DNA of 64,000 nt from Terribium retamae. Its GTDB lineage: Bacteria > Pseudomonadota > Alphaproteobacteria > Rhizobiales > Rhizobiaceae. Made by a program: the position numbers and the translations under genes. Positions 43,008 to 52,304 of the stretch are shown here, in pieces. The notes under the pieces are model-generated. The model was not told where the DNA came from. It saw only the letters and a program-made list of their open reading frames with translations, and did no database searches. Location: contig NZ_JAKREW010000006.1 in assembly GCF_022347545.1 (NCBI RefSeq), positions 1 through 64,000 of the forward strand. Direction: 5' to 3'. Within the stretch, counting starts at the first letter, position 1. Every line of letters begins with the position of its first letter.

Positions 43008-46000
43008 TCAGAAGATGGCTTCAAGCGGCCGCGGCATCGCAATGGCGAAGCCTTGCGCCTGATCGACACCTATAGCTTTCACGAGTTCAAGTGTCTTTTC
43101 ATCCTCGACCTGTTCGGCGACGGTGACGGCACCCAGCCGATGGCCGACAGCGTTGATTGATTCCACGATGGCGCGATCGAGATCGTTTTCCGTGACCTGC
43201 CGGATGAAGCTGCCATCAATCTTCAGACCGTTTACCGGAAACTGCCTGAGATAGCTGAATGAGCTGAGGCCCGTGCCGAAATCATCCAGGATCACGCCGC
43301 AACCGGCCGTGCGCGCCTTGGACAGAAAGTGCTTGGCGGCGGAAAGATTGTTCATGACCGCTGTTTCGGTGATCTCGAAATGCAATCGTCCCGGCGACAG
43401 TCCGGAGCGATCCAGTTCCTCCTGGAGGAATGGCCACAGGAAGGGATCGTTCAGTGAATTGGCAGACAGGTTGATGGCAAAGGACAATTGCTCCGCTGAG
43501 GCCAGACGATCCCCGTAGTCACGGAATGCCGTGCGAATGACCCAGCGGTCGATGTTGCCCATCAGGTCGTAGTGTTCAGAGGCAGGAATAAACGCCGACG
43601 GCTCGACGATGCCGCCGTCGTCTCCCAACATTCTGAGCAGGATTTCATAGTGGCTCGCACCGCCAGCGCCAGCGTTTAGATCGCGCACCTCCTGCGCAAA
43701 GAGCCGGAACCGGTTTGCTTCGATGGCATTGCGGATGCCGGCTGCTACCTGAACCTGCCGATGGTTGCGATGCGCCTCGCTGCCGGCACCACCATAGACG
43801 GAAACCTGGTTGCGGCCAGCCGTCTTTGCCGTGTAGCAGGCAATGTCGGCCTGGCTCATCAATTCGTCGATGCGCAGCGCGCCAGGTCCTATCACCGCAA
43901 GACCGACGCTGGCGCCAATCTGATAGGTCTGCTCGTCCCAGACAAATTTGAGCGCGGAGAGCTGACGCAACAACTGCATCATAAGCCTTTCGCCCTCGGC
44001 GGCACCGCATCCATAAAGCAGCAGTCCGAACTCGTCGCCTCCCAACCTGGCGACGATGTCGTCTTCGCGGCACGACCTGCGCATCACATTGGCCACTTCA
44101 CGCAACAGCGCATCGCCCGCAGCGTGACCCGCGGTGTCATTGACCAGCTTGAAGCGGTCGAGATCGATGAAACACATGACGTGTTCCTGCCCATGTAAAC
44201 GAGCCTGTTCGGAGGCGATCCTCAGCCCCCGTTCAAAAGCGCCCCTATTGGGAAGGCCGGTCAGGCTGTCATGGTTGGCGGAATGCTCCAGCGCCTGCTG
44301 GAGTGTGCGCGCCTTGGTCACATCCTGGAACACCAGAACTGCGCCGATGACCTCGCCCGACGCGGTACGCACCGGGGCAGCGGAATCTCGAATGCTCCTG
44401 CGCTCGCCGTCGCGCCCGATCAGAATTGCAGCGTCGCTGAGATAGAAAGGCTGGAGCCGATCGAGGCAGGTCTCGACAGGGTCGGGAATGGGATTGCCGG
44501 TCTGTTCGTCGACGATCCGAAAAACCTCGCGCAAAGGCATGCCGGCCGCCTCGCTCGCCAACCAGCCTGTCATCTGTTCGGCGACCGGATTCATGAACGT
44601 GATGCGCGCTTGTGCATCTGTTGAAATCACCGAGTCGCCGATCGAGTGAAGCGTGATACGCAGCCGCTCCTTTTCCTCGAACACCGCCTGAGTCAGTTCG
44701 ACGTGGTCGGTGATGTCCCAATTCATGCCGACGGCGCGCAGGGGCGCTCCGCTTTCGTCCCGTGATAGCTTGGCGAGTGACCGGATGTGACGCATCGTGC
44801 CCGAATGCTGGCGCCGAATGCGTACATCCATGGAAAATATCGACGTTTCCTGAACTCCGAGCTCATAGCGACGCAGCACTTCAGGTACGTCGTCGGGGTG
44901 GATGAAGGTCATCCAATGCTCGAGCGTGCCGTCGAAATCTTCGGGCGACAGCTCATACAGCTCGTACATGCGTTCGTCCCAGGTGAACTGCCCTGTTGCG
45001 AAGTCAAGTTCGAAAATACCGGCCTCGGATGCTTCGACGGCCAGTTGCAGGCGCTGGTTCAAAGCGACGATCGCCTGTTCCGTTTCCTTGCGCGCGGTGA
45101 TGTCGGTATGAGTGCCAATGCAGCGCAGCGGCTTGCCTGCCTCATCCCTTTCGATCACCTTGCCCCGATCATAGATCCAGCGCCACGTGCCGTCCTTGGC
45201 GCGCATGCGATGCTCGAGAACAAAGTCGACCGTCTCATTGCGGAAGTGTCTTTCGATGATATCCATGCAGCGCGGCAGGTCCTCGGGATGGACATGCTCC
45301 GACCAGTCGCTGACCGTGTTGCCGATATCGTCTTCCTCGTAACCCAACATGCTCTTCCAGCGCTGGGAGTAAAAGACGTAGCCGGTCTCCAGATTCCAAT
45401 CCCAGACCCCGTCACCGGCGCCATCGACGGCAAACTGCCAGCGCATCTCGCTTCTGCGTAGCGCGGCCTCTGCCGCCTTGGCCTCGGTGATGTCGCGCGA
45501 AATGCCGATAATGCCAACGATCTCGCCCTTTTCATCCAGGCGTGGCGCCTTGGTCGATGAATAAGTGCGCAGCACCCCATCGACCATAACGGTTTCCTCG
45601 ACGGTAAATGGCTTTCCCGTTGCCATGACGTGCCTGTCATGGAGAACCACGGCGTCCGCCGTCTTTTTTGGGAAGACTTGATGATCCAGCTGGCCGAGGA
45701 TTTCGGCACTTGACCGGCCGGCCAGTTGCTCGACCGACTTGTTGGTGAGCAGATAACGCCCCTCAAGATCCTTGGCGTAGATCAAGTCCGGCGTGCCCCG
45801 CATCACGGCTTCCAGGAGCGCGAGCGCATCATGCAGCTGCTTGGAGCGTTCGATCTGTTCGGTGATATCCCAACAAACACCGACAAAGCGCTGGACAACA
45901 CCATCGGCTTCGCGGATCGCCTTGGTTGCAACGCGGATGTGGTGAACTTCGCCGGAAGCCGGGTGAATTGCTCTGTATTCGATCGAGGTGAGTGTATCAC

Positions 46001-47438
46001 GCGATTCCGCGAAGAGACGTGTCCGCTCCCGCACGCGCGGAATGTCGTCAGGATGCAGCAAGCGCGAGAAGCTTTCGCGTGATCCGTCAAAGGTTTCCGG
46101 TGTCACGCCATGCAAGGCACAGGTGCGATGATCCCATTTGCGTATGCCCGTTGCGGGGTCGAGATCGAATGTGCCGATCTGGCCTGCCTCGAGCGCGAGC
46201 TGCAGATGATCGGTCGCACTGGAAAGCTGTTCCAACGTGTCCTTCAGTTGCGCTGTCCGCTCGATATCGGCAGTGACATCCCAGCAAGCGCCGATGCCAT
46301 GACGGGCCACGCCGTCCGAATCCCGTTCCAACTGAACTGAAACGCGGATGTGCCTGTAAGTATCGGATTCTGGATTTTTGACGCGGTAGTCCGCCTGATA
46401 ATGCGTTTCGCCACCGTTCAGCGCTGTTTCGCGGATGCGCTCGAGTTTTTTGACATCGTCGGGATGCAACAGCCGATCGAAGCCCTCTTGCGTATGGTCG
46501 AACGTTTCAGCCGTTACGTTGTGCAGCTCGTGTGTACGCGCGTCCCAATGCCGAAGGTCCGATGGATAATCGACATGGAAAATCCCGATACCGCCTGCCT
46601 CCAGTGCGATATCTAGCCGCTGTGACGCACTGGCGAGTTGCGCCTCCATCTCTTTTTGACGTGAAATATCGGTGATCGTACCAACGAGCCTGTGCGATCG
46701 CCCTTCCGGTGTCCGCGTGAGCACCTTACCCCGCGCGCGCACCCAGACCCAGTGTCCGTCTTCGTGACGAAGCCTGTATGTCTCGTCATGGGCAGGCAGC
46801 AGCCCTTTTACGACGCCCAACGCGGCCCGCGCGACGCGGTCGCGATCGTCGGGATGTACCCTTTCCTGCCACTCCTCCGCACTGACGGTCATCTCGCCGG
46901 CTTCGAGGCCAAGCATGACCCTCATCTGCGCAGAAACCCACATCCGGCCGGCAAGAATATCGTTGTCCCAAACGGCCTGTTCCGATCCGAGCAAAGCTTC
47001 GGTCAGACGTCGTTCGTTCTCGGCCAGCGCTTGTTCGCCCAGCTTGCGTGTATCGATATCGACGATCTGCAGGATGAAACGAAACGGGGTGTCCTCCGTT
47101 ACCGGATCCAGCGATGAGATACTGGTGAGGCCATGAAAGACGCTGCCGTCGGCGCGAAGATAGCAGCGCTCTACGCTCGCTTCCGCAACCAATGGCTGGG
47201 AAATGCCGATGCGATCATCGAGATGTACGATATCCGCCAGGTAGAATTCGTCGCCCTCTACGGGATCACGACCGATCAGCGCACCGAATGCCACATTGGC
47301 GTACAGGCAGCGGCCTTTTTCACCAAGCAATGCCATCGCTATGGCGGCTCGGTCGACGATGCAGCGCAGCAGACTGTCACCTTCGAGAAGAACCATCGCC
47401 TTGTGACGATCAGACTTTAGACTGGCGTTCTCATCCAT
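43008..47438 (-). CDS. Multi-PAS diguanylate cyclase/phosphodiesterase (8 PAS, GGDEF, EAL)
   Basis: The 1476-residue protein has no membrane segment. I count eight PAS/PAC units in a row (each ending in a DITxxK/E-type linker), then a GGDEF domain with intact GGDEF at 1133-1137 and RxxD-like sites, then an EAL domain with the first motif changed to EIL at 1265-1267. The other EAL catalytic residues are present (INLSAN, ITETAV, DDFGTG, LKIDGSF, AEQVE). It probably makes or breaks c-di-GMP in response to several cytoplasmic signals. ATG 47438 is chosen over TTG 47471. Confidence 0.93.
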   Translation of the reverse strand: MDENASLKSDRHKAMVLLEGDSLLRCIVDRAAIAMALLGEKGRCLYANVAFGALIGRDPVEGDEFYLADIVHLDDRIGISQPLVAEASVERCYLRADGSVFHGLTSISSLDPVTEDTPFRFILQIVDIDTRKLGEQALAENERRLTEALLGSEQAVWDNDILAGRMWVSAQMRVMLGLEAGEMTVSAEEWQERVHPDDRDRVARAALGVVKGLLPAHDETYRLRHEDGHWVWVRARGKVLTRTPEGRSHRLVGTITDISRQKEMEAQLASASQRLDIALEAGGIGIFHVDYPSDLRHWDARTHELHNVTAETFDHTQEGFDRLLHPDDVKKLERIRETALNGGETHYQADYRVKNPESDTYRHIRVSVQLERDSDGVARHGIGACWDVTADIERTAQLKDTLEQLSSATDHLQLALEAGQIGTFDLDPATGIRKWDHRTCALHGVTPETFDGSRESFSRLLHPDDIPRVRERTRLFAESRDTLTSIEYRAIHPASGEVHHIRVATKAIREADGVVQRFVGVCWDITEQIERSKQLHDALALLEAVMRGTPDLIYAKDLEGRYLLTNKSVEQLAGRSSAEILGQLDHQVFPKKTADAVVLHDRHVMATGKPFTVEETVMVDGVLRTYSSTKAPRLDEKGEIVGIIGISRDITEAKAAEAALRRSEMRWQFAVDGAGDGVWDWNLETGYVFYSQRWKSMLGYEEDDIGNTVSDWSEHVHPEDLPRCMDIIERHFRNETVDFVLEHRMRAKDGTWRWIYDRGKVIERDEAGKPLRCIGTHTDITARKETEQAIVALNQRLQLAVEASEAGIFELDFATGQFTWDERMYELYELSPEDFDGTLEHWMTFIHPDDVPEVLRRYELGVQETSIFSMDVRIRRQHSGTMRHIRSLAKLSRDESGAPLRAVGMNWDITDHVELTQAVFEEKERLRITLHSIGDSVISTDAQARITFMNPVAEQMTGWLASEAAGMPLREVFRIVDEQTGNPIPDPVETCLDRLQPFYLSDAAILIGRDGERRSIRDSAAPVRTASGEVIGAVLVFQDVTKARTLQQALEHSANHDSLTGLPNRGAFERGLRIASEQARLHGQEHVMCFIDLDRFKLVNDTAGHAAGDALLREVANVMRRSCREDDIVARLGGDEFGLLLYGCGAAEGERLMMQLLRQLSALKFVWDEQTYQIGASVGLAVIGPGALRIDELMSQADIACYTAKTAGRNQVSVYGGAGSEAHRNHRQVQVAAGIRNAIEANRFRLFAQEVRDLNAGAGGASHYEILLRMLGDDGGIVEPSAFIPASEHYDLMGNIDRWVIRTAFRDYGDRLASAEQLSFAINLSANSLNDPFLWPFLQEELDRSGLSPGRLHFEITETAVMNNLSAAKHFLSKARTAGCGVILDDFGTGLSSFSYLRQFPVNGLKIDGSFIRQVTENDLDRAIVESINAVGHRLGAVTVAEQVEDEKTLELVKAIGVDQAQGFAIAMPRPLEAIF

Positions 47439-47806
47439 CTGCCGCTTCTTGACTGCCCTCAACAACTTCAAGTGGCATGAACTCGCTTTAACAGGGCAAG
47501 ACTTGCGCCTCCATCACGCGAAAGGCAAGTCCTCCGCGCAAGGCGCAGGGCGCCGCGCTTTCCAGCAATTTCAATGAGGTATAAGCCTCACCATCGAATT
47601 TGCCCACCGCTCAAATCATCAGAGTGACCGGCAGCAGACATGGAAAGTACGGTTAATGAATTATGATAAAAATCGTAACTATTTTATACTTATTGTATTT
47701 GAAATAGTTTTCAAATCGTTCTTCCTTTTATTCAATATCTACTGCGTGATTTTGCGTCAAATAAATTCGACCGTGGCATTGTCCCCTCAAACGGGGAGAC
47801 GACAAG
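47439..47806. other. AT-rich divergent promoter region
   Basis: This 368-base gap separates the multi-PAS enzyme (-) and the cysteine peptidase (+). Its right half, about 47640-47775, is sharply AT-rich compared with everything around it, and holds the palindrome at 47697-47716. No credible gene. Confidence 0.6.
47697..47716. promoter_or_regulatory. 20-bp palindrome in the divergent promoter
   Basis: ATTTGAAA and TTTCAAAT are perfect inverted repeats with TAGT between them. The site lies about 90 bases before the peptidase start. It looks like an operator; the binding protein is unknown. Confidence 0.5.
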
Positions 47807-48409
47807 ATGGACGGAATTGGACGCAAGCTGCTGTTCGCAGTGGCGGCGCTGGTCGGCGCGGTGGGGACCGCAAAGGCTGGCGGCGACTCCATGCCGACCG
47901 GCGCTCGCACGACGCAGCCCGTTGGCCACTATCAACTGTGCAAGCAATTGCCGGAAGAATGCAGTCAGCGCACCGCGAAAGGAGCACCGATCGAGCTCTC
48001 ACGCAAATTGTGGGCGACGATGATCTCGATCAACAATGGCGTGAACACGAAAGTGAAGCCGGTCACCGACCTCGAAGCCTATGGCGTCGAGGAATACTGG
48101 GCCTATCCTGATCAGGGCTACGGTGACTGCGAGGATTATGCCTTGGAGAAGCGCCGCCAGCTGATGAAGGCCGGCGTTCCGGCGGGCGATCTCCTGATCA
48201 CGGTCGCCCGCCAGCCGAATGGCGACGGCCACGCCGTGCTGACGGTGCGCACGTCGATGGGCGACTTCGTGCTCGACAATCTGCAGCCGAAGGTTCTGCT
48301 TTGGAGCGCCACGCCTTACACCTATCTCAAGCGCCAGTCCGAGACGAATTCCGGCGTTTGGGTGACGATCACCGACGGCCGCGCCGACGCGGTCGCGAGC
48401 GTCCGCTGA
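47807..48409 (+). CDS. Transglutaminase-like cysteine peptidase (BTLCP, DUF920)
   Basis: The 200-residue protein has a signal peptide (to about residue 24, TAKAG) and a BTLCP domain with the catalytic triad Cys108 (GDCEDYALEKR), His142 (GDGHAVLTV) and Asp near 157 (VLDNL). This family includes LapG, a periplasmic protease that cuts adhesins and is held off by the c-di-GMP receptor LapD. No LapD or LapA is in the window, so the substrate is unknown. GGGGAG precedes the ATG. A terminator follows at 48509. Confidence 0.92.
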   Translation: MDGIGRKLLFAVAALVGAVGTAKAGGDSMPTGARTTQPVGHYQLCKQLPEECSQRTAKGAPIELSRKLWATMISINNGVNTKVKPVTDLEAYGVEEYWAYPDQGYGDCEDYALEKRRQLMKAGVPAGDLLITVARQPNGDGHAVLTVRTSMGDFVLDNLQPKVLLWSATPYTYLKRQSETNSGVWVTITDGRADAVASVR

Positions 48410-48508
48410 TGCGCCTGGGGCTGGGCGGCGACCCGGCCTCGCTCGTCCAGGACGCGTCGGAAAACCCGGTCGAGTCCCCACTCTCCCCGTCCCCGACGAC
48501 CGGGTGAA

Positions 48509-48546
48509 GGAGCCGGCCCCGTCCCCGGGCCGGCTCCGCCGTTTTT
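48509..48546 (+). terminator. Rho-independent terminator after the BTLCP gene
   Basis: GGAGCCGGCCC and GGGCCGGCTCC form an 11-bp perfect stem, followed by GCCGTTTTTG. Confidence 0.85.
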
Positions 48547-48586
48547 GAATTGGAATACCCGTTGGCTGGTCTCCGCTTCCAGCGGA

Positions 48587-49114
48587 TCAGGCCTCACTCA
48601 GCCCCGCCCTGAATCGTCTGCCGTTATCAACGTAATGCTTAGCCGAGCTACGCAGGCCTGTAACGGCCTGCTCATCGAGGGTTCGAACCACTCGGGCCGG
48701 AGACCCGACAATCAGTGAATTGTCCGGAAAGACCTTGCCTTCGGTAACCAGCGCACCTGCACCGACAAGGCAATTGTTGCCGATCCGGGCGCCGTTCAGC
48801 ACGATGGCACCCATGCCAACCAGAGTATTGTCGCCAATGGTGCAGCCATGCAACAGGGCGCGATGCCCGATGGTGCAGCCGACGCCGATGGTCAGCGGAA
48901 AACCGATGTCGGTGTGCATGACGGTATGTTCCTGGACGTTGCTGTCTTCGCCGATCACGATCGGCTCATTGTCGCCACGGATCACCACGCCGAACCAGAT
49001 GCCAACGTTGCGGCCGAGATGGACATCGCCGATCAAGGTCGCGTCGGGTGCAATCCAATTGCTTTCCGCCTCGACAAAGCGCGGCGCCTTTCCGTCCAAT
49101 GCATAGAGCGGCAT
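48587..49114 (-). CDS. Gamma-class carbonic anhydrase-like protein (hexapeptide repeats)
   Basis: The 175-residue left-handed beta-helix protein has the gamma-CA pattern: [42 protein letters not shown] and GHRALLHGC with the zinc His ligands, and GSPARVVR at the end. Relatives are carbonic anhydrases or acyltransferases; activity not shown for most (YrdA type). The ATG at 49114 is chosen; a TTG four codons earlier has a ribosome-binding site too close. Confidence 0.9.
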   Translation of the reverse strand: MPLYALDGKAPRFVEAESNWIAPDATLIGDVHLGRNVGIWFGVVIRGDNEPIVIGEDSNVQEHTVMHTDIGFPLTIGVGCTIGHRALLHGCTIGDNTLVGMGAIVLNGARIGNNCLVGAGALVTEGKVFPDNSLIVGSPARVVRTLDEQAVTGLRSSAKHYVDNGRRFRAGLSEA

Positions 49115-49285
49115 GATCTTGCTCAAGTCCCCTGGTTCGGATCGCGCGGACAGTAAAGGACCGCCAGCAAGCCTGACAAGCGCATGCCCATCTTTACCGT
49201 CCGTTTACCATAAATCCCCACAGTCATCCTTGATCAGCGCCTCGCCCGGAATCGCACCAAGGCTAGGCAGCAACCCGGAAATAAG

Positions 49286-50026
49286 ATGAGCAAACCTGCA
49301 GCCGACACGTCCGAATTCAGGGTGGTCGATTCGGCAATGATGGTGAAGGTCTTCTATGCCTTTGCTCTTATCGCCCTTATCTCGGTCGCCATCAGCGTCG
49401 CCGGTAAATGGTTTGGTCACTCGATCGCTATGGGCGGTTATTCCGACGACACAAAAATGCATGAAGTCGTGATCGGCAATAACGTAATGGCTGTACCGGC
49501 CAATATCATTCGCTTTGAGAAGGCGCGTCGCGATGGCGTCACCGATCGGCTCGATCTCTATCTTCGCTATCCGAAAATGGACGGTTACAGCGCTGCGGCG
49601 CGCGACGACTTCAACAATGCACGCGGCCAGCGCACTATCCTGTTCATGACCATTGAACAGCAAGCAATGTCGCGCGACATGAGCGGCCGTTATGCCCCGA
49701 TCTACTCATCGCTGATCTTGCAGCCCGGCACGCCTGGCCCCGCCGGCACGACGCTTTATGCGTTCACCGAAAAGTCCGGTTATCTCAATGAGACACTGGC
49801 GGTCGCCGAACGTCCGGGACAAGTACCGTTCGTTGCGCGTTGCCTTGCCGGGCCGAGCGCCGAGCAATCGCTTGCACCCTGCGAGCGGGACGTGCTGATC
49901 GGCGAACGCCTCAGCCTCACATATCGATTTCCGAAGGAATTCCTGGCTGATTGGTCAGCGCTCGACGCAGCAGTCTTGGCCTTTGCAGCGCGCAGCCTCA
50001 AGACGAGCGTCGCGCTGAAGAAATAA
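49286..50026 (+). CDS. Conserved hypothetical protein with one N-terminal membrane helix
   Basis: The 246-residue protein has an N-terminal cytoplasmic stretch, one membrane helix (about residues 19-40, VKVFYAFALIALISVAISVAG) and a periplasmic domain of about 200 residues beginning GKWFGHSIAMGGYSDDTKMHEVVIGNN. Features are ARCLAGPSAEQSLAPCERDVLIGERLSLTYRFPKEFL with two Cys that may form a disulfide. It resembles uncharacterised rhizobial proteins; no function assigned. It lies alone between gamma-CA and DUF3126. Confidence 0.8.
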   Translation: MSKPAADTSEFRVVDSAMMVKVFYAFALIALISVAISVAGKWFGHSIAMGGYSDDTKMHEVVIGNNVMAVPANIIRFEKARRDGVTDRLDLYLRYPKMDGYSAAARDDFNNARGQRTILFMTIEQQAMSRDMSGRYAPIYSSLILQPGTPGPAGTTLYAFTEKSGYLNETLAVAERPGQVPFVARCLAGPSAEQSLAPCERDVLIGERLSLTYRFPKEFLADWSALDAAVLAFAARSLKTSVALKK

Positions 50027-50058
50027 CCGGCACCTCCAATCGGAGGCGCCTTACCGCA

Positions 50059-50259
50059 TTACAGGTCGATGTCGAGAATCGCCATCGAGAAATTGTAATC
50101 GCCTTCTTCTTCATCCTTGTAGATCAGGCCCAGGAACTCGTCGCCGACATAAAGCTCGGCTGAATCTTCTTTGCGCGGGCGCGCTTTCACCTCGAGGTTC
50201 GGGTTCTGGAAGACGCGCTTGAAATAGGCATCCAGCTTTCTGATTTCGTCGGGTTTCAA
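50059..50259 (-). CDS. DUF3126 family protein
   Basis: The 66-residue protein matches DUF3126: KPDEIRKLDAYFKRVFQNPNL, then EVKARPRKEDSAELYVGDEF and DEEEGDYNFSMAILDIDL. The family is short, soluble, acidic and limited to alphaproteobacteria; no function known. It starts with TTG at 50259 after GGAG, seven bases apart. cysE lies upstream on the same strand, as in many relatives. Confidence 0.92.
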   Translation of the reverse strand: MKPDEIRKLDAYFKRVFQNPNLEVKARPRKEDSAELYVGDEFLGLIYKDEEEGDYNFSMAILDIDL

Positions 50260-50495
50260 CGGCTTTCTCCGCTTAGGAAATGGCTGCCCGGCACCGAACG
50301 GCGCTCATGGCGTTCCGCGCTTCTGGCACGGTAACGATGGCTATGTAAAGGCAGAGCGGCTGATTGGTGACGTTGTAAAAAGCTCGCCGCACCGGGACGG
50401 ATCATTCCCCGTGCGCCGCTTGCTCCGAATGAAGGCTGACCTCAGATCGGGCCGAAGCTCCGATGAATCCGCCATTCACCCAAGGATCACCATGC

Positions 50496-50527
50496 GCAAA
50501 AAACCGGCCCCTCCAGACCGGCTTCTT
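50496..50527 (-). terminator. Terminator after cysE
   Basis: On the minus strand AAGCCGGT and GCCGGTT form the stem, followed by a T6 tract. It lies about 25 bases after the cysE stop. Confidence 0.75.
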
Positions 50528-50551
50528 TTCGGGCGATCGACGCCAAATGCC

Positions 50552-51400
50552 CTAGATGTCGAAGGAGATGACATGCTCCATCGATTGCGACGGCAGCAGT
50601 TGGTCCATCTGGCGTGAAGGCTGATCGCATCCGGTTTCGCCGACAACACGCGCCGGCACACCGGCGACCGTCTTGTTGTGCGGTACAGCCGAGAGCACGA
50701 CGGAACCCGCTGCGACCTTTGAGCAATGTCCGATTTCGATGTTGCCGAGGATTTTCGCGCCGGCGCCGATCAGCACCCCATGACGGATCTTGGGATGGCG
50801 GTCACCGCCAGCCTTGCCGGTGCCGCCAAGCGTGACTGCGTGGAGGATCGAAACGTCGTCTTCGATAACTGCCGTCTCGCCGACGACAAAACCGGTGGCA
50901 TGGTCTAGGAAGATGCCCTTGCCGATCCGAGCAGCCGGATTGATGTCGGTCTGGAACACCGATGACGAACGGCTCTGCAGATAGAGCGCAAAATCCCGCC
51001 GGCCATGATTCCACAGCCAATGGGCCAGGCGGTGCGTCTGGATGGCATGGAAACCCTTGAAATAGAGGACCGGCATAAGATAGCGATCACAGGCGGGATC
51101 GCGGTCGAAATAGGCCTGGATGTCGGTACGCACGACATCGGACCATTCGGGCTGATCGTCCAACATCGCCTTGAAGGTCTGGCGGATCAAGTCGGCGCCG
51201 ACGTCCTGGTGTGCGAGCCGTTCGGCCAGGCGGTGGATCACGGCCTCTTCCAGCGTCTCCTGATTGAGGATGGTTGCGTAGAGGAAGGCGGCCAGCAACG
51301 GATCGCGATTGACCGCCTCGGTAGCCTCATCGCGGATCGACCGCCATATCGGGTCGACAGGCTGCAACAGGCTGGAGCGGGCGATGCTGACACTGTTCAT
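50552..51400 (-). CDS. cysE: Serine O-acetyltransferase
   Basis: The 282-residue CysE has the N-terminal helical domain (IWRSIRDEATEAVNRDPLLAAFLYATILN) and a C-terminal hexapeptide beta-helix with DINPAARIGKGIFLDHATGFVVGE, LGGTGKAGGDRHPKI and VLIGAGAKILGNIEIG. Ends in MDQLLPSQSMEHVISFDI, a typical tail that ends in Ile and docks into cysteine synthase. It acetylates serine, the first step of cysteine synthesis. Confidence 0.96.
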   Translation of the reverse strand: MNSVSIARSSLLQPVDPIWRSIRDEATEAVNRDPLLAAFLYATILNQETLEEAVIHRLAERLAHQDVGADLIRQTFKAMLDDQPEWSDVVRTDIQAYFDRDPACDRYLMPVLYFKGFHAIQTHRLAHWLWNHGRRDFALYLQSRSSSVFQTDINPAARIGKGIFLDHATGFVVGETAVIEDDVSILHAVTLGGTGKAGGDRHPKIRHGVLIGAGAKILGNIEIGHCSKVAAGSVVLSAVPHNKTVAGVPARVVGETGCDQPSRQMDQLLPSQSMEHVISFDI

Positions 51401-51524
51401 GGATAGTCTCCGCTGGCGGCTTGTCTTATCCGGCCGGTCCTATAAGCCATAACATAGCACGGGTGAACTCAATTTTCCTTAGTGCTTGTTCAAATGGTTT
51501 TAGCTGGCTGGATTTCAACCTGGC

Positions 51525-52304
51525 ATGGAAAACGAACCCTTGATCGTGAAGGTCGCCGATAATGTGGCTTCCGTACGCATCAACCGGCCGCTGAAGAAGA
51601 ACGCCATCACCTTCGCCATGTGGCAGGCACTTGCAGAGACATTCGAGACTTTGTCGGCCGATCCGTCTGTGCGGGCGATCACGTTGAGCGGCACGGGAGC
51701 TGATTTTTCGGCTGGCGCCGACATCGCTGAATTCGACACCTTGCGTGCCGGCGATAATGCGCGCAGTTACGAATCCGCTAATTCCGCGGCCTTTGCCGCT
51801 GTGCGCGGCGCTCGGGTGCCCGTGATCGCAGCGCTTCAGGGCGTATGCTTCGGCGGTGGGTTTGGCCTCGCCGCCGCTGCGGATCTGAGGATCGCGGCAA
51901 CCGATGCGTTATTTGCCGTGCCTGCGGCCAAGCTCGGCCTCGCCTACCCGCAGGACGACATGCACGATATCGTTGCCGCATTGGGCTCACAGATGGCGCG
52001 CTACCTTACCTTCACCGGCGATCGTGTCGATGCGGGGACAGCCTTCAGGATGGGTTTTCTGCTCGAAGTCGTTGCTCCCGACGAGCTTGAGCCACGCGTG
52101 GCCAAACTCGCGGCAGCCATAGCCGCCAATGCCCCTCTTTCGGTGCGTGCCTCGAAACTGGCGATCCAAGCCGAACTGAGTGGCAACGCAGTCGATGCCG
52201 AACTCGCCCGGGAGGCCGGCGATCTGACCTTCGCCAGTGCAGATTATGCCGAGGGCCGCGCCGCCTTCCAAGCGCGCCGCAAGCCGGAGTTCATCGGCCG
52301 ATGA
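51525..52304 (+). CDS. Enoyl-CoA hydratase/isomerase family protein
   Basis: The 259-residue crotonase-fold protein has the CoA-binding SGTGADFSAGADIAEF and the oxyanion segment GVCFGGGFGLAAAADLRIA. The usual catalytic Glu pair is not obvious, with PAAKLGLAYPQD in the second site, so it may be a hydratase, isomerase or another crotonase. Its stop overlaps the HD-domain gene start (ATGA), so both are coupled. Confidence 0.88.
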   Translation: MENEPLIVKVADNVASVRINRPLKKNAITFAMWQALAETFETLSADPSVRAITLSGTGADFSAGADIAEFDTLRAGDNARSYESANSAAFAAVRGARVPVIAALQGVCFGGGFGLAAAADLRIAATDALFAVPAAKLGLAYPQDDMHDIVAALGSQMARYLTFTGDRVDAGTAFRMGFLLEVVAPDELEPRVAKLAAAIAANAPLSVRASKLAIQAELSGNAVDAELAREAGDLTFASADYAEGRAAFQARRKPEFIGR

